Shown: positions 12,211 to 26,640 of the stretch, piece after piece
Numbering within the stretch: the first letter of the stretch is position 1
Layout: each line of letters begins with the position of its first letter
NCBI GenBank assembly: GCA_965153455.1
Contig: OZ234497.1
Span: forward strand, 1,798,001 to 1,862,000
DNA length: 64,000 nucleotides
Direction of reading: 5' to 3'
From: Sphagnum compactum
Taxonomy: Eukaryota > Bryophyta > Sphagnopsida > Sphagnales
Notes under the pieces: model-generated
Databases searched by the model: none
Told to the model about the DNA's origin: nothing
Seen by the model: only the letters and a program-made list of their open reading frames with translations
Program-made: the position numbers and the translations under genes

Positions 12211-14513
12211 CTTGTTAAAGTCAATGGGCGACACAAAGATGTTGGAGGCTTTGAGGTCTCTGTGTATTGAGAAATAATTAATTAAATTTTAAATCTTAAC
12301 TTTGACACTTGGTTTTTAAATTCTGAATTTTTTGGCAGATAATGGTTACAAAAAATAATAAGCACATTTAATATAAGTCTAATGAATAATCTAGTGTGTC
12401 TAAACTATTTCAGTTTTAAAACCTTGAACTTTGAGGTCTGTGGTTCAGACCTCACAGTTGACCTTTAGTAGGCTTTTAATTTTATAAATTTTTTGGCACA
12501 AATAAAACATCAAAAATTCAGCAAAACAGAAAATAATTTAATTTATGCCAAAATGCTTTAGGTACTACAGTAGTTAAAAATTTCTTCCTCTAAATAAGCC
12601 TCCTACTTTGACACATAATTCTTTTTTTTTCTTTTGCTGGTTACTTGAACCTTACTTACCTTTCCCCCTCTAACTTCAGGAAAAAGGAGTTGCACTTATT
12701 ATTTTGCTCTTGTTAACCTACCTAAATGTTCCCGCATGGTAGAAGGAAAATCAATCCAGTTTTCCACTCAAATGGGTAGTGATTGAGCATGGGTTCATGT
12801 GGTGGTCCCATCCCAGAACCCCCAATAATTAGTCCTCAAAATTGCTTGCACTAGTGAAAGTCACACACCTCTTCTTCATCTCATTTTGAGAGAATTCATG
12901 TGTGAAATGGGATGTTAGAGCATCTCCACTCACAGCCCCCTCCCTATGTGGGCTCTACCATTCATTAGCACATCCAATATAGTGCATTAATTTAATTCTT
13001 CATCCCACGAATTTCATTGGGGTGCAAGGTGTTTTTTTTTTGTTTTTTTTCCCCCATCAGTTTTTTAATATATATTCCCCAAGACTTATCAAAATTAGTC
13101 TTCCAGTGAAAAGAGACAAGAAATTTTTTGTCAAAAACAAATGACACAATTTGTCAGGGAAAAAAACACTGTCACAGATCCACCCAAAAACATGAAAAAT
13201 TGAACAATATAAACTGATAAATTATTTAAATGTCAGATCGGGGCCAATCCTTATGATCAGCCAATCAAAAGTAGTGATTTTCTGTTACTGGGGTTTTTGG
13301 GGATTAGTGTATCATGGGCATCTTTACAAGTTCAAACTCAGTTTCAGACTATATTTAAATGTTGTGCTTTGTCCAGACATAATGTGTACATACATGCCGT
13401 AATGTTATTTGCACAATAATAACCAAAAAGAGTAGGCAATGCATGCAACATGGGCACCTTTGCCTATTGCACCTTCATGAATCTGGTACCCCTCCAAAGA
13501 AAGAAGTTGAACAATCTACGAGACTAAGTCCCAAGCAAACAATATATATACAGCCATTGAAATCAAAAAACCAGACTAGACGAATGGAGGATGGGGTGCT
13601 ACATTGGTGTCTCACATTTCCAAAAAGAAGAAAAACAAGGATAAATTCAGGTGTCCAACTCATTACCCATAGCACCGGGCCTTTGCGGGATTCCTTGAAA
13701 TAAAAGGAATTCTTTTGGTTTATCAAAAAAAGGAGTTTTCTTCTTTTTTTTCTTTTTTCTTTTCCCTTGCTAGATTTTCCTAAACTAAACTACGGTGTGT
13801 CTATCAATAAAGTTTTACAGGGTTGCATCAGTTTGTCAAGGCAATCACCTTCAAAATCTCCTTTGAAGATTCTCATTCAAAAAGGGTAAAACCAGTTGGT
13901 TGACAAAGGATGGGTTTAGGCTTCCATAAGATTATTTTTTTCAAATTCTTGTGATACCCAGTGGGTACCCATCGGATACCCACCATGTATAGGGAATTTC
14001 TTTAAAAAGCTGACAGGCTTTCGCAAGATGAAAAACCTGCAGCCAGCCTCCAAGGGCACGTTATATATTTTTGAAAACCTTGTTCACTTTTCAATGCTTT
14101 GTAAGGCGTACTCAGGGTAAAAAAAAAATGACATGAAAATGAAAATTTGTCACAAATCACCTTCGAGCAGAGAATTATCTCTTCAACAAACATTCATCCA
14201 GTAACCTTTTAATTTTTGGATACGCAGAATGTAGGATTTCGAGAACAAAAACCAAGTACTACGATGATTCATCCAGAAGGTATTGACCGGCCATCATTGG
14301 TAACCATGCCATGGAAGATGCCTCTAATAGAGTGGTGTTGTTAACTACTTGTGGAATGGAATGAATCTGCCTAATTGGTGCAATAAAAGATGATCGTTTG
14401 CCAAAATGGAATCATGATTTCTGGGGGGGATTTCTGGGGGTGATGAAGCTTGTGAGTTGGAAAGTGAATAGGGAAAAGGAGGAACCCCCAGAATGCTTTT
14501 GTGGACCAGTCGT
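12211..14513. other. Spacer without a recognised gene; one MITE-like start
   Basis: No gene is seen. At 12,917 the sequence GAGCATCTCCACTCACAG begins, a start shared with a MITE-like element at 38,454. Around 13,950 a GTGATACCCAGTGGGTACCC word recurs in similar form near 24,580. Confidence 0.4.
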
Positions 14514-14924
14514 ACTGGCCACAGTGAACCAGCAGTGAGCACCCACCAGCACAACATGAAGGATGGATGGTAAGCTGTGAGGAAACAGTTTTTCTGTTGC
14601 CTTCCAGTTCCCCAGCTAACCATGGTAGTTAGTGCAGTTGCTTTTAAACTTTACTACTTACCTTCTAACAACTGGAAAGTGGGTTGGTAGTAGGTAGGTA
14701 GAAAAAGAAAGCAGTTCTTAACTATAATTTTTTTAAAAACATCTACTTACCTAGTATTCACCTATTTTGTTCACCTATGTGCCAATGGATGTTACATATT
14801 TCATAGATAATCGGTTACAAAGGCACAACCTGATATTAACTTGGTTGAGGTTCATCCACAACTGAGTTATAATTGGCATCCAATGGATGATGTGCTGGTG
14901 AGTGCTGGTTCACTCTGGCCACTC
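14514..14924. mobile_element. Short TIR element of the GTGAACCAGCA family
   Basis: The left end reads TGGCCACAGTGAACCAGCAG. The right end, on the opposite strand, reads TGGCCAGAGTGAACCAGCAC. Both continue into CACCAGCACA. About 410 bp lies between the outer ends with no coding sequence. No clear target duplication was found. Confidence 0.5.
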
Positions 14925-17900
14925 CCTAAAGTTATTTCCACAAAATCAAAGTCACTCCCAATCTGTAAACAACTCCATAAAGCTTCTACCAATCATACCA
15001 GACAGCTGAATCCTCATTGTCCAAGATCCACTGAAAGAATCTGCGTGTTGAGAGTGTCTTCCGAAGTTTGAAACTGAAGTAGCCAAGTACTGAAAGAGTA
15101 TGAGTCCTTTGACAACTGCCACACATGGGCCCAAGTTAGCTGTTGTTCAATTGTTGGGCAATGAACATTTGCACCAGTTCTTAGGAGTATGTTGTGGTTT
15201 GTAGAGTGCTTGGGTTTGAGGAGTGGGGGACAACAAGCTGTAAATCTGCAGTCTCTGCTGAAAAAAAAGAAGAACCTTGAGAACCTTTTTTGGAACTTAA
15301 ACAAAGAGTTTGAATTTGAGAGTAAATTGTGACCCATAGTCCAACAAACCTTGGTTGGTGTTGCCGCCTAATACCGACACGGTTATTGGCCAAGGTTCAG
15401 GGTAGGATATGAAAATCAACATATCGGGTTGAACATAAACTTGAATTTTGGCTAAGACCCTCCCTAACCTTGTATTAAGTTTCTAAACTCCTTACAAGAC
15501 TATATTCATTGGCTTTTACATTGACAAAATGTCATACCCTACCTATATATGACCCCATGTTAAATCCTCCCAAGGTATGGAACGTGGTCCAACAGTTGCT
15601 ACCTCAAAGTCTCAACAACCAAACCATGCCAAAGGCTATTTTTGCTTCAAGGTAGTTTTATTGTGGACCTCTAGTCCAACCCCAACTATGATAAATTCTG
15701 CTACCCACCAACACTTCCCCATTGACAAATAATAACAGTTAGGTAACAAGTAACACATTTCACCCTATTAACAAGTAAAACAAGATTTCTTGTGACGCAT
15801 TGAAACAAGGGCACCTAGACAAATCATAGCAAAATGGTGAAAGTGGTTTTGGCATACATACAATGTGAACAATTAAACAATTTCTTGCATGGAAAGGGCA
15901 ATTGGCAAGATGAGGAATGCAATTTCAACCCATATACATGTTATTATCAACAAGTCTGGGATGTTGAAGATGCTTTAGTGGAACATCTACTCCAACAACC
16001 ATGAATTGGGTGACCTACAAATGTCTAACCAATGTTGTGTGTTAAACCATGAAAGTTAAAGGATGTGGAGTTTGCAGTCAAAGGGACAATCATGGTTTTC
16101 AATGTTGTTTGCAACAATTATCATTGTGAATATAGACCTAGAGACAACGCTTGAGGTCGATGGTACCTATGCAACAAAACTTACATTGGATGCAAAAGGG
16201 AAGGCTCTTTGTGAAAACACAAGCAATAATGGTCCCAGGACCATACACAAAAAGAGGGGCAATTCACTAAAGCAAGGATGTTAATGTAACTTCATCATGA
16301 AGTGACTATACTTAAACCTTAAAGATATTAGAGATTTCTTTGTGTGAAAAGTAGCATGTATAATTGTTTATGGATTGGAAAAGTCAAGGTAGCGTTGTGC
16401 ATCATCTATTCATTTGTCCATGGAAACAAAACATTTTGTGTTGGAGTAGTCACAAATAGGGTTGTCCATGTCCTAGGTTCTAAATAAAACACATTAAAAG
16501 TAAAGAGATCATAGAATCTAGCACTTAGGACATCCACAATATTGTCAAAATTTGGTCATAGAATCCTAAAAGAAGCATGCAAATGATGTTAAAAGTGGAA
16601 AATGTGGGTACAACAAAACCTCAATAAAATCTTCTATCACCAAGAAATTAAAGTGATTGTGAAAGGCGGCTTACATGGATTAACATGCCATTCACAATTG
16701 GTAGACAAACTCTTGGGGAAAATGAACAAAATGTTGTACCATGGACACATGAAAGGGGTTTCAATTGATGCAACATCTAGAACAAATGATGAAAGGTTTA
16801 TCCACTATTAAAAACACATTTATGACCAACTTCATTCATTCATATGATTGAACATGTAAGGACACTTCCTTTTTGCAATTCTTCATAACACATAGTAATA
16901 TTGGTGTTTTTTCTTGCTTGCCATACATTTGTTATTGCTTGGGTGTGTATGTGTTTTGATGACATGTATTTATGGATAGTTTTAGAAGCTTTTAAGAAGT
17001 TGGAGGAAAGGATTGTTATTTTTAGGTTGTTCAATGGCATGCTAGAGTGATGAAAGGCACACACTATTTGTATGGAAATTTTTTAATCATGACCAAAAAA
17101 AAGAGGAGGGCAAAAAGGGTCATTCAAACCTTCGAGATACATAATAAATGAAGAAGGTTCTATTCCACAATTTCGCAACAACCTTGTATATAAGGTTTTT
17201 ACAAATGCCAATATGATGAAATCAAGTAATAAAAAACATGAAATAAAAGGGAAAGGCAATGTAATAACAGAGTTTACGAAGAAAAAAATTATAGAACTGA
17301 GCAAAGGAGAGAAAACACTACTTGCTTGTGGTGGTCCATTGTGAAAAGAAAGGAATTGAAAGAACGATTCTTCTTTATTTCTTTTGCTCATTTCTTTTTT
17401 TTTAAAAGGATAAAACAACATAGAAACATGTGTTACATGTTACGCACTAGAGGAGGAGGCCACAACACTAGTCTATGACGCACCCCATATGGCATGTGAC
17501 ATGTCAAGTGCGGCATGCCCACCATGGCGAATGCCATGTAAATGTTTGTGCTATGGGTTAATGAGGCAAAACATGTATTACTTGGTACCAAACTGCTTGA
17601 GACCTAGGCCTGCCATTACTTGTTAATAAGGAAACCTTGGAGGGTATGGCAGTTTGTTGCAGTAGGGGCTGGACCACATTTCATTGCTTGGAAGGATTTA
17701 AAGTTGGAGACCTATATCTTTTTCTGTACTTCATCCAAGTAGGTTATTAATCAAACTCAATCTTGTTTTCATCCAATTAGATTTTCTCTTTTTTTCCTAA
17801 AGAATGTAAGCTAGATCACTTGCCACACCTGAGTTTTGGCTTGGCAATTGTGATAGAAATGCATATGGAAAGAAGAGAATATGATATGATATGAATTATT

Positions 17901-18589
17901 TGCAACAAAACCTACCTTGACACTATATTGGGCGGTTCTCAAATAAGGTATTGCAAAAACAGACCATTAACCCACATAATGGGTTTTTTACAAAACCCTA
18001 AACAAATTTATTGGTAACTGTATTGGGTGCACACACTTGGTGTATCCTCCCCTCACAGATAGTGGAGGAAAAAGAAGAACTCAGTTCCCTTGAGGGGCAC
18101 TTTCACCCATGAGTAAAAAGTAATCCCCTCATCAATAGCTCAGAAAGCACTGAATATCTGAGGACATGCAATTCAAGGCTGCCTTTTGTTCATGCAAAGT
18201 GTTTGAATTTTGTTGGTAACTTATCACTGAACAAATGAGTTCAAGGTTTCCAGTTGTTGTGAACACAAATAGCTCCAGTTGTTGTGGCTGCAAAAAGTTT
18301 CTGAGCTTTGTCCCCAGTCAAGCATTTTTAATGCTTTCCTCCTCACATCTTTGAGTTTGACAACCATACTGTTATGTTTGTATTTATTTATTTATTTATG
18401 GATTTCCCTTCAAAAGTGGCTTTATATAAACTTGAAATTCTCGAAAAGCTGATAGTTTTGTTTTTTTCCTCCAATTTTGTGATGTTGCCAAGGTGATGAT
18501 CATCCATAGCCAATTTGGATATAAAAATAATTAATTTATATATTTTGGGTACCTACTTGAACTATTTTTTAAACTCTGGAAAATTTTCG
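14925..18589. other. Spacer without a recognised gene
   Basis: Moderately AT-rich sequence with no supportable gene. The open frames at 16,063-16,284 and 16,602-16,811 match no family that I know and sit in long stretches full of stops. Confidence 0.4.
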
Positions 18590-18840
18590 CACAAAAGAGG
18601 AAGCAGGTTGGGATAAGTGCAGGGGTAAAGCCCAGGGTGGGGACATTTCCAAAAAAGGGGCTTTGGAGGTAACCGCCAAGTCCCACTCCCCATTTGGCCC
18701 TTTACCCATCGTAAAGCATGAGGTCAATATTAACATCATCATAAAGATGCCAAGATTAGAAATACTCAAGAGGGATCTTATGCTTGTACAAAAAAAACAA
18801 GAAAGAAAAAAACAGCATAAGATCCCTCTGATCTTTTTCA
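18590..18840. repeat. Dispersed repeat related to the 28-kb array, with a hairpin
   Basis: A GGGGTAAAGCCCAGGGTGGG block, then TTTACCCATCGTAAAGCATG and an AGAGGGATCTTA word, follow the same order as 28,520-28,690. Arms AGAGGGATCTTATGC at 18,769-18,783 and its exact complement at 18,815-18,829 form a 15-bp perfect hairpin. Confidence 0.55.
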
Positions 18841-20054
18841 GAAGAGACATTCATAGATATAAGGTGCCCTCCTAATACATTAACAAATTTCTCCAAGTGA
18901 TTTCTACAAATGAAAGGAGATAAATGGGTGATGAGGCCATCTTAGACCCTATTGCTCATACAGAATGGCAAAACTCCCTTCTACTCATGTGTAGCAGCAA
19001 TTCAAAGGCCATCATCATCTGACCAACATCATATATTTGGGGTCTTATATTTATCTCAAATGTGTGCCATGAAGAGATAGATCATTGGAGTGTGTGAATT
19101 GTGATCAGATTCATATTGATGAATTAAGTAGGAGAAGGCTTTTTACATTCAGAAAGTTGCAGCTGCAAACCGCATTGACAGAACAGAATGCTCGGACACA
19201 ATAAAGGTAGGTATAAGAACAATGGATGAGAAACTGAAAATTTGCACTTGACCTAATCTAGTCATAAAAAGGAATGGATGAGAAACTCAAAAATAATACC
19301 TGACCTAATCAGTTTTATTGTGTCACAATTCTGGGCACAGTTTCAACACTCTACTAAATAAGATTACATTTGGACTGCTCCTCCAAGAAACTGCACAAGT
19401 GATCAGGGGAGAGTTATTACACTTCAGTTCTACCAACAACTTAATAAGTTGGCAAAATTTGATCAGAACCCATAATAATTTGGCAAATATCACCAGCATT
19501 TATAAAACTGGAAATGCTAGCACTTGTCCAAGGAGGTAGTACAGTTTATTTAACATCAATGGTGTATGTGAAATAATAGCCTAGCAGATGAAAGTACTAT
19601 TTTTCTGTTATAATAAAGGATTGATAATAATTATAGCCAAAGCAGGCAGTTCTCCTGGCACAGGACAGGCACCCACCAGCTGGCTTGTAACAGAAGGAAA
19701 TCTATGCTCTTCCTGGTAAGTAAGTAAGTGAGTACCACCATGCATGGTGGTTGGCCTTGGGTGGACCTGGGTTTCATGTAGGGGAGACCATCACCTGGCT
19801 TTTCTCTTGATGTTTGTCTTCTTGTGGAAGAAGGATCTCTCAGGAAAAAGGATTTATTCACTTTATCTTTGCTTTAAACCCCTCCCTCTATTTGATCAGC
19901 ATTTCAGTTCCTTTTCACACTTATACCATGCTCAATGGGGGCAGAGACTGAAGTTCATCCTCCTGCATATTACTAAGGTTCTTTTTGTTGCATCCCTTTT
20001 GGGTTGCCCCCAAAAGGGCAGTCTATTTTCCTACAAAGTCCCTTAGTAGTCCAG
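18841..20054. other. Spacer without a recognised gene
   Basis: No gene, RNA or clear repeat was recognised. The open frame at 19,744-20,046 has no motif that I can name. Confidence 0.35.
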
Positions 20055-23000
20055 CCAGGGTGAGCCAGCACCCACATTGGTACCTTCACCTTTTTGAGTA
20101 TGGCCTCTAAGTCACCATATTAAGCCCAAAACATATTCAATTTGAACTCATGTTTTAAATAACAGAAAAAAAAAAAAAACCTAAGCGCTTTTCTAAAACT
20201 ACGTATTTGTCAAATTATTTTAACAAAATAAAATAAAACATAAAATGATTTAAAGATTCAATAATACAAACAAAGAAAAAGGCAATCAAATGATGGTTGA
20301 AGAGGCATACTTGCAAATAATGTTATCTTTGAAATACACATTTAACATTTTGTTGTCACCTAAAATCAATCTTTCACAAAATTGAATAAGGATTTATGAA
20401 GGTCTACAAGACATTATATATGCAAAATATTGTTTGATAATTGTTACAAGATTGTGTACATAACATGAATAAATGAATTAAAATGATTTCATACATGTCT
20501 TGTTACAAAATCAATGATTACTAACAATCTATTGGGATAATGGCATCATTGACAATCTGAATTTTCTATCATAAATATGTAGGAAGACCTTTGTATGAAT
20601 GGTTTAGTGAATAAATATAATCTTTCTATGTATTCACAATGAATCAAGGTTGTGAAATTTTCATTAGTGTTTTGAAGATTCATTAATTAACATTTCAATT
20701 TGAAACATCATTATCATCTACATAGATGACTATCATTATCTCATTACAAATGTCATTGCTTGGTGATAAATCCTAATGAACTTACAATGTAAAAATTAAT
20801 GATTTTATATTATGTGAACATAAAATATCCTTGCAACTTATGGAAACCTCATTTTGATTTGTTATTGATATTGTAGAAAGAGGATAGAAGATGAAGATGT
20901 TGCCATAAAACAAGCATGACTTAATAAGATAAAATGGCATGTATGTTTTGTTAAATTGATTTAGTGATCATTGTCCCTTATGCAAATATAACCTATTAGG
21001 AAAAAAAATCATTTTGTTTATTGCACAATTTATTATACACGAATGTCATTTTTATATTTACATTTCTTTATTATCATAGTATTTTTGACACCAATTATAT
21101 TATTTGTATTATTTGTAATTATTTTTTAAATCAAGAAATATTATTAAAAAATACATAGGCTTTTTGGAATATTCAAAAATATTGTATTCATGACTTCAAA
21201 TCTTCAAATTTCGTTAATTATTTTGCAAACATGTGTTGAATCTACCCTTGTATTATAATAAACAAAATATTAAAGCAATCTAGAAAATACTATTATCTTA
21301 TTAAATCACATGTGCTTATTACATCCGATGAACATGATGTAGTGGTTGCAATTTTCTTTCAATGTCTATCATTAATTGAATAAAATTTGTGGGGGGATCA
21401 CTGACTTGCTAGGGCATAAAAGAAATAAATAAATAAAAAGGTGGCCCAAAAAAAAAGTGATCCATTTGTGGTCAATACACCAATGTTTGCAAATTGGGTG
21501 CAAATTGAGATGGGCAATATTTAAAATCATACAGGTTGATCACAAAAAAAAAAATTCTAAATTATATGTTTTTTCCATTTTTTATACAGTTGAAACATGT
21601 TCAAAGTTTGGCTCTTGATTTCAAAGTTTACATTTTTCAAAAAAATTATATTCTAATTAAATCAATTACATTTTCATTTCATTTTTGCATCCAACAACCG
21701 TAATTTAGGCTTAATAACCAATTAAATAAAAATATATATTTCTTGAAATATGAATTTACATTTACAATTAAAATTCTTGACCTACACATCATATTTGCAA
21801 AAAAAATTAATCTTAAATTTTAAGATTTGATTTCATAGGAAAAGAACAACACATCTTGGTGTTTACCAATCCATTATTTTTTAATTTTCAATTTAATAAA
21901 ATTTTGTAGTCAAAATTCAGAATAACATAATAAATTTACAGTACTAATATTTATTTAAATAAATAATATATATGATATATAATATATATTCCAACTTATT
22001 TCCAGAAATATTTTAGTGGACACCTTTTAATCCAAATTAGAAACATATTTCATATTTATTCAGGCCCACATTGAAAATTAAATATCCATCAAAACATTTT
22101 ATTAAAGTTGACAAGTTTACACTATTTTCATTGATTTTATGTTTATGAAATTAGTTAGACTTAATGAAACTCATTCTAAATATCAAATTCATGAGTAAGG
22201 TAGGAAGTGGCATTTGACAACCTTTTATTATCACCTCCTCACACAACTTGGGGTGGACATTTTATTCGCATTTAACTATTTTCTCTTTTCAAATCAATAG
22301 AAATTAATTTCTCATGCAATTTACATCTTTTTTTAGAATTAGTGGAGACCCAACTCTTCCCCCGCCCCCTTCACCTTTCAAATCTTTCTAAAATATTAAA
22401 TAAAACATGTTAATTCATGTTAATCTAAAATAATCTGATGTAACTTTTCTCATCATTCAACTTTGAAATGTGTGACTAGCATCTCAACTCATTACATTAA
22501 AATGTGTTTATTGATTATGGTTAATGATTCTACTACAATGTGTGGAAGTTTACACAACTTGTTGTATAATTCTATAAAGTTTAGTTTGAAAACACATTTA
22601 CCCAAGTTTCAACACATGTCAACCTAAAAGTGTGTGCCTCCCAAATAAACTTAATTCAATGATAATCCAACAACGCATATGTAGCGGTACATACCCATCT
22701 TGAGAAGTATGGGTTTCATGTGATGAAGTTTTGTATATTTACATATAAGATTCAATCAAAGAATATCTAAACTTCTAAAAACTTATAAAATTAAACTTAA
22801 TTTTCAAGCCAAACAAATCTTACATTTCTAAAGTTTTATGAGTCTTTAAACCACTATGATTGATCAAGAGTAGAGTTGCTAAGCCATTCTCTTTAAAGGA
22901 CATCCCAAGATGGATGTCAACTTACCAAATGTTCAAATTTGAACATCGTTTGTGAAAATTCAGATTGGTGAGACATTTTGGTTCGGGGATAACCTAAGTT

Positions 23001-23807
23001 TGATTAATAACAAAAACATGACTAGACAACACCAAAGATGATAAGAAATGGTGAGAAAATTACAAATAGATAAGAATGTTAACATAAAACAAAACCAAAA
23101 CCACCAGCAAGAGCATCGTAAAAGCATGTTGGAAACACTAAGGGCATCATGTTGAGTAGGAATTTTCTTGGGAGCCAAAATGGGCACCAACATTCAAGGC
23201 ATCACATACAATGTTAAAGGATGCCAAGGGTGCCAATAAGTACATAGGGGAAGTTGGGCACCATAGTTGAAAATATTTTATTTTACCTACATTTTTGAAC
23301 CGTGAGAGGTGTTAAATAAAGCTAGGTAACATGCCAATAAGCATGTTGGGGGACATCAGAAAGGTTCACTTTTTGAAAGAACAGGGGTGCCAGAAAGGAC
23401 GTGGAAAACAGCATGGGTGCTAAGTACGTTGTGTTATGTAGGTTGTTGGGGTGGGGGTGGGGCAGAATTCCTCTTAATGTTTCCAATAGGTGAAAATTAA
23501 ATTTCACATGTTTAGAAAAAATGAAAATGAAAATGATTTCATGAATGATCATCAATTACCAATGTTCGATCATTAGTTTTTTTTTTTCAAATAATTCAAT
23601 TAAAAAATATTAATATTTTGACCTTATGTCAATTGATCATCCTTGGTAATGTGAAGCTTTCTAAACATTATGAATATCCCACGCTCAGACTAAATCAGAG
23701 TATCTGTCATCTGAGTTCAAATCTAACATTTTTAGGGCTTAACATGGCGACTATGAGCCCTCACTTGAAAAGGTAAAGGTACCAATGTGGGTGCTGGTTC
23801 ACCCTGG
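20055..23807. mobile_element. Possible 3.75-kb TIR element of the GGTGAACCAGCACC family
   Basis: The left end (CCAGGGTGAGCCAGCACCCA, then CATTGGTACC) and the right end on the opposite strand (CCAGGGTGAACCAGCACCCA, then CATTGGTACC) stay similar for about 100 bases, including GCC..TAAGCCC and a TTTGAACTCA word. The interior is very AT-rich and has no usable reading frame. No target-site duplication is evident, so the pair could also be two independent end fragments. Confidence 0.4.
20150..23690. other. AT-rich gene-free block
   Basis: Long A/T runs and dense stops in all frames. No gene, RNA or tandem repeat was recognised. Confidence 0.5.
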
Positions 23808-25585
23808 TCATTATTTTCTCTATCCAATACCGCTTTTACTAATGATAGTTATGTTCTGCACCTTCTCGCTCAACTCCCTCTCAAACTTTATGCGAATAAT
23901 AATGGGCTTTTCTTGCCCAAGCCAAATGTGAACCCCACATGAGTGTGAAGCTTTTGATCACAATAGAGCTTTGTCTTAGATACATTCAAGGTACTTTGTT
24001 TGCTTTTCTGGTTTTCCCCAGAATGTGCCCTGAGCAACCAAATGTTTTTCCTTGTGTTGTGCTTGTCTTTCATGCTACAGGTTTAGGACTTTTAGGTTGC
24101 TCTTTTGCAACCCCCATTTTGTGGGTTTGTGCTTGTGGGTGATGACTCTTTGTTGGACAATGTTCCTCTTTTTTTCTTTTTTTTGTGTCTCCCTTTGCCC
24201 TTCCAATTGGGAACTTTTTCTTTTGATTGGTAGGGTTTCAGCATTTATAATGCTTATAAATAACCAATATATTGTTGGGGTTTTTATCATGGCACTCATG
24301 TACATATTGGCTTGCCCAAGGCAAGTTCATATGAGTGCTTCTTCAACTGGATGTAAAAATCTCTTCAAAATGTTGTAGAGCATATTGACAATTATTCCTT
24401 TGCTCATGAACAGGTTTGTTTTCAGGGGGGCCTTCACAAAAAAATGTAATGTATTTGAAGGTGCTCTTCAAGAGTGTAAAACCTCATAGTTGTGGGTCAT
24501 TTCGAAAAACAAAACACTGATAGGCCTGAGTGTTTTTGTTTTTGAAATACTCATGTTAAGTCATTTAAAAAATCCCTGTGACACCCCATGGGTATCTGAT
24601 AGGTACCCATTGGGCATAATGAAAAAAAGTTAAAAAACAAAAAATCGGTCAATTTTTACATTATGTAATGCCCTTGGACATGGGCATTACCAAAATTGGG
24701 CTTGCCTTAACTCTACCTCATGTGGGTCTATATTCAATAACGTCCATAGCCTCGAGCATTATGTGCATGTAAAGCGCTTGGTTTTCCCCCTTTCTTTCAA
24801 TTCTCGACGATTATAGCCTGGATTTTTACACCACATGCAATGAAGGTGATGATCATTACCAAAATCAGGCTTGGCTTGCACTTGACTCTTGCCTCATGCT
24901 TGGTGGGGTGTCCCCCTGGCCTTGTGGTGTACTGGTTCTCTTTTTGCAATGGATTTTTTTCCATTGTGTCAAAACAAAAACAAAATCGGGCTTGCACTTT
25001 GACTCTTGCCTCATGCGCCCTTATTCCAGTAATGCCCTCACCCTCAGGCTTTACACTACACTACACTCCTCCCCCAAGGTGAGTGGACAATGCAGGGGTA
25101 AGGCTGACAATTCATGAAATGGGGTAATTTAACGTTAATGAAAGCACCGAGACTTATGTCAACTTATAAGTTATCCCTCCCCTGAGAAGGCCTTGAAATC
25201 CAAGTCTAATGTGGAAGACATTAAACTGGCCAAGGGTTATCAAGCAACAGACCATAAAAATTGGCCAACTTCTTGTGAAAAGAAACAGAAATTTTATTAT
25301 TGTGTCAATGCAAAATTGATGGGAGATATTTCACCCACACCTGTGACTCTCAACTTGCAGATGGAAACAAGATGAATGAAATAACTGGTTTTTCAATGTC
25401 CAAAAGGAAAAGGACCATCAGGCCAAATGACAGCAGCAAGCAAGTTCCCCCAGAAAAGCATGCATGGCTTGGCCAGCTCTTCTGGGAATGGATCTCAGTA
25501 GTGGCAAGGAGGAAATTGCTGTTACGATGAGAGCATCTAGTCAGATAATAAGTAAGCTGTGGTAGGCTAGTACCTTACTCTAAAA
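23808..25585. other. Spacer with a short triplicated unit
   Basis: No gene is supported. A word close to CAAAATCGGGCTTGCACTT followed by GACTCTTGCCTCATG occurs three times: 24,689-24,721 (diverged), 24,857-24,898 and 24,981-25,015. It looks like a local duplication or a decayed repeat. Confidence 0.4.
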
Positions 25586-26292
25586 GGTCAGTTTCGTCAT
25601 TAAATAATCCTCAAAATAGTGAAATGAAATTTGTGAAAATATGAAGTTGACATGTTAAAAATCATCATAATTATCATACGTTACACTCTAAATAATTTCA
25701 CAACTCATATCACAATATTGTATTAGAGGATGGAAATAATAATAATTTCAAAATTAAAAAACGAATTCATTTTTGGAAAAAAAAATTATTCATTTTGTCA
25801 ATGTGGAAACAGACCGTAGGCTATGATACGCAATTTATGTGTCTATTTTTATATATTTTTAGTAGTGCATAAGTATTAATCTCACCAACTTCTAACTTCT
25901 CAAGTGTATGATAACTCATATAGGGAAGAAAGGAAGGATCACAATAATAACCAATGGCCGAAACCACCACAAGGAAAACAAAAGGAAAGGCCAAAAGACA
26001 TGCAGCCTGCAGGGACCAAAGAAGGGAGAGAGCTAGTCCCTCTCATATATGATAGCCTAGGGTGAATTTCCACATTGACGAAATGAATAAATTTTTTTCT
26101 CAAAATTTATATTCGTTTCTAAATTTTGAAATTATATATTTTCCCATCATCTACTGTGATATTGTGATATGAGTAGTGAAATTGTTCAGAATGTAGCCTA
26201 TGATAATTATGATGATTTTCAACATGTCAACTTTGTATTTTCTCAAAATTCCATTTCACTATTTTGAGGATTATTTAATGATGAAACTGACC
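25586..26292. mobile_element. Fold-back / long-TIR DNA element, 707 bp
   Basis: The arms at 25,586-25,826 and 26,051-26,292 are inverted copies of about 240 bp. They start GGTCAGTTTCGTCATTAAAT on the left and GGTCAGTTTCATCATTAAAT on the opposite strand at the right, and the inner ends share TAGGCTAT. The centre of about 220 bp differs and has no gene. Long TIRs with a short unrelated centre suggest a non-autonomous Mutator-like or fold-back element. I could not find a matching 9-bp target duplication. Confidence 0.7.
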
Positions 26293-26640
26293 TTAGGGGA
26301 AGGTAGAACCCCACAACCTTCACTCTTCACCTAATCCTTGTTCTTTGTCCATCAAGTTTTCCATGAACTAACTCCTACAGCTTCCTGGTTTTATGCGAAG
26401 GGACTTCTTCCATCTTATACTTGGACTTTTGGAATTCTGGAATATTCAATTTGGGGTTAGTGGACCCATTTTTTGAAATAATTAAATATTTGAACAAAAA
26501 CTTCCAATCATAAGTGCCAGGTACAGTATGCTGTTTGTTGTTGTCCCTTTTTCAAAACTCAGCTGTGCAAAATACCAAATAAAATTTTGAAATCTAAAAG
26601 AATAATATCTTACAAAATGTGATGGATATGCCCCCCCCCC
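26293..26640. other. Short spacer
   Basis: No feature recognised. Confidence 0.3.

Noticed and set aside
12395-12470. A GGTTCAGACC word that might be a SINE B box
   Set aside because: No convincing A box at the right spacing and no second copy in the window.
15900-16030. Weak resemblance to a pentatricopeptide-repeat coding segment
   Set aside because: The similarity rests on a few words (GTTGAAGATGC, TGGGTGACCTAC), with stops and no adjacent PPR units.
20055-23807. Treating the 3.75-kb TIR-bounded block as a definite complete transposon
   Set aside because: The ends pair well, but no target duplication or internal protein supports completeness; reported only as possible.
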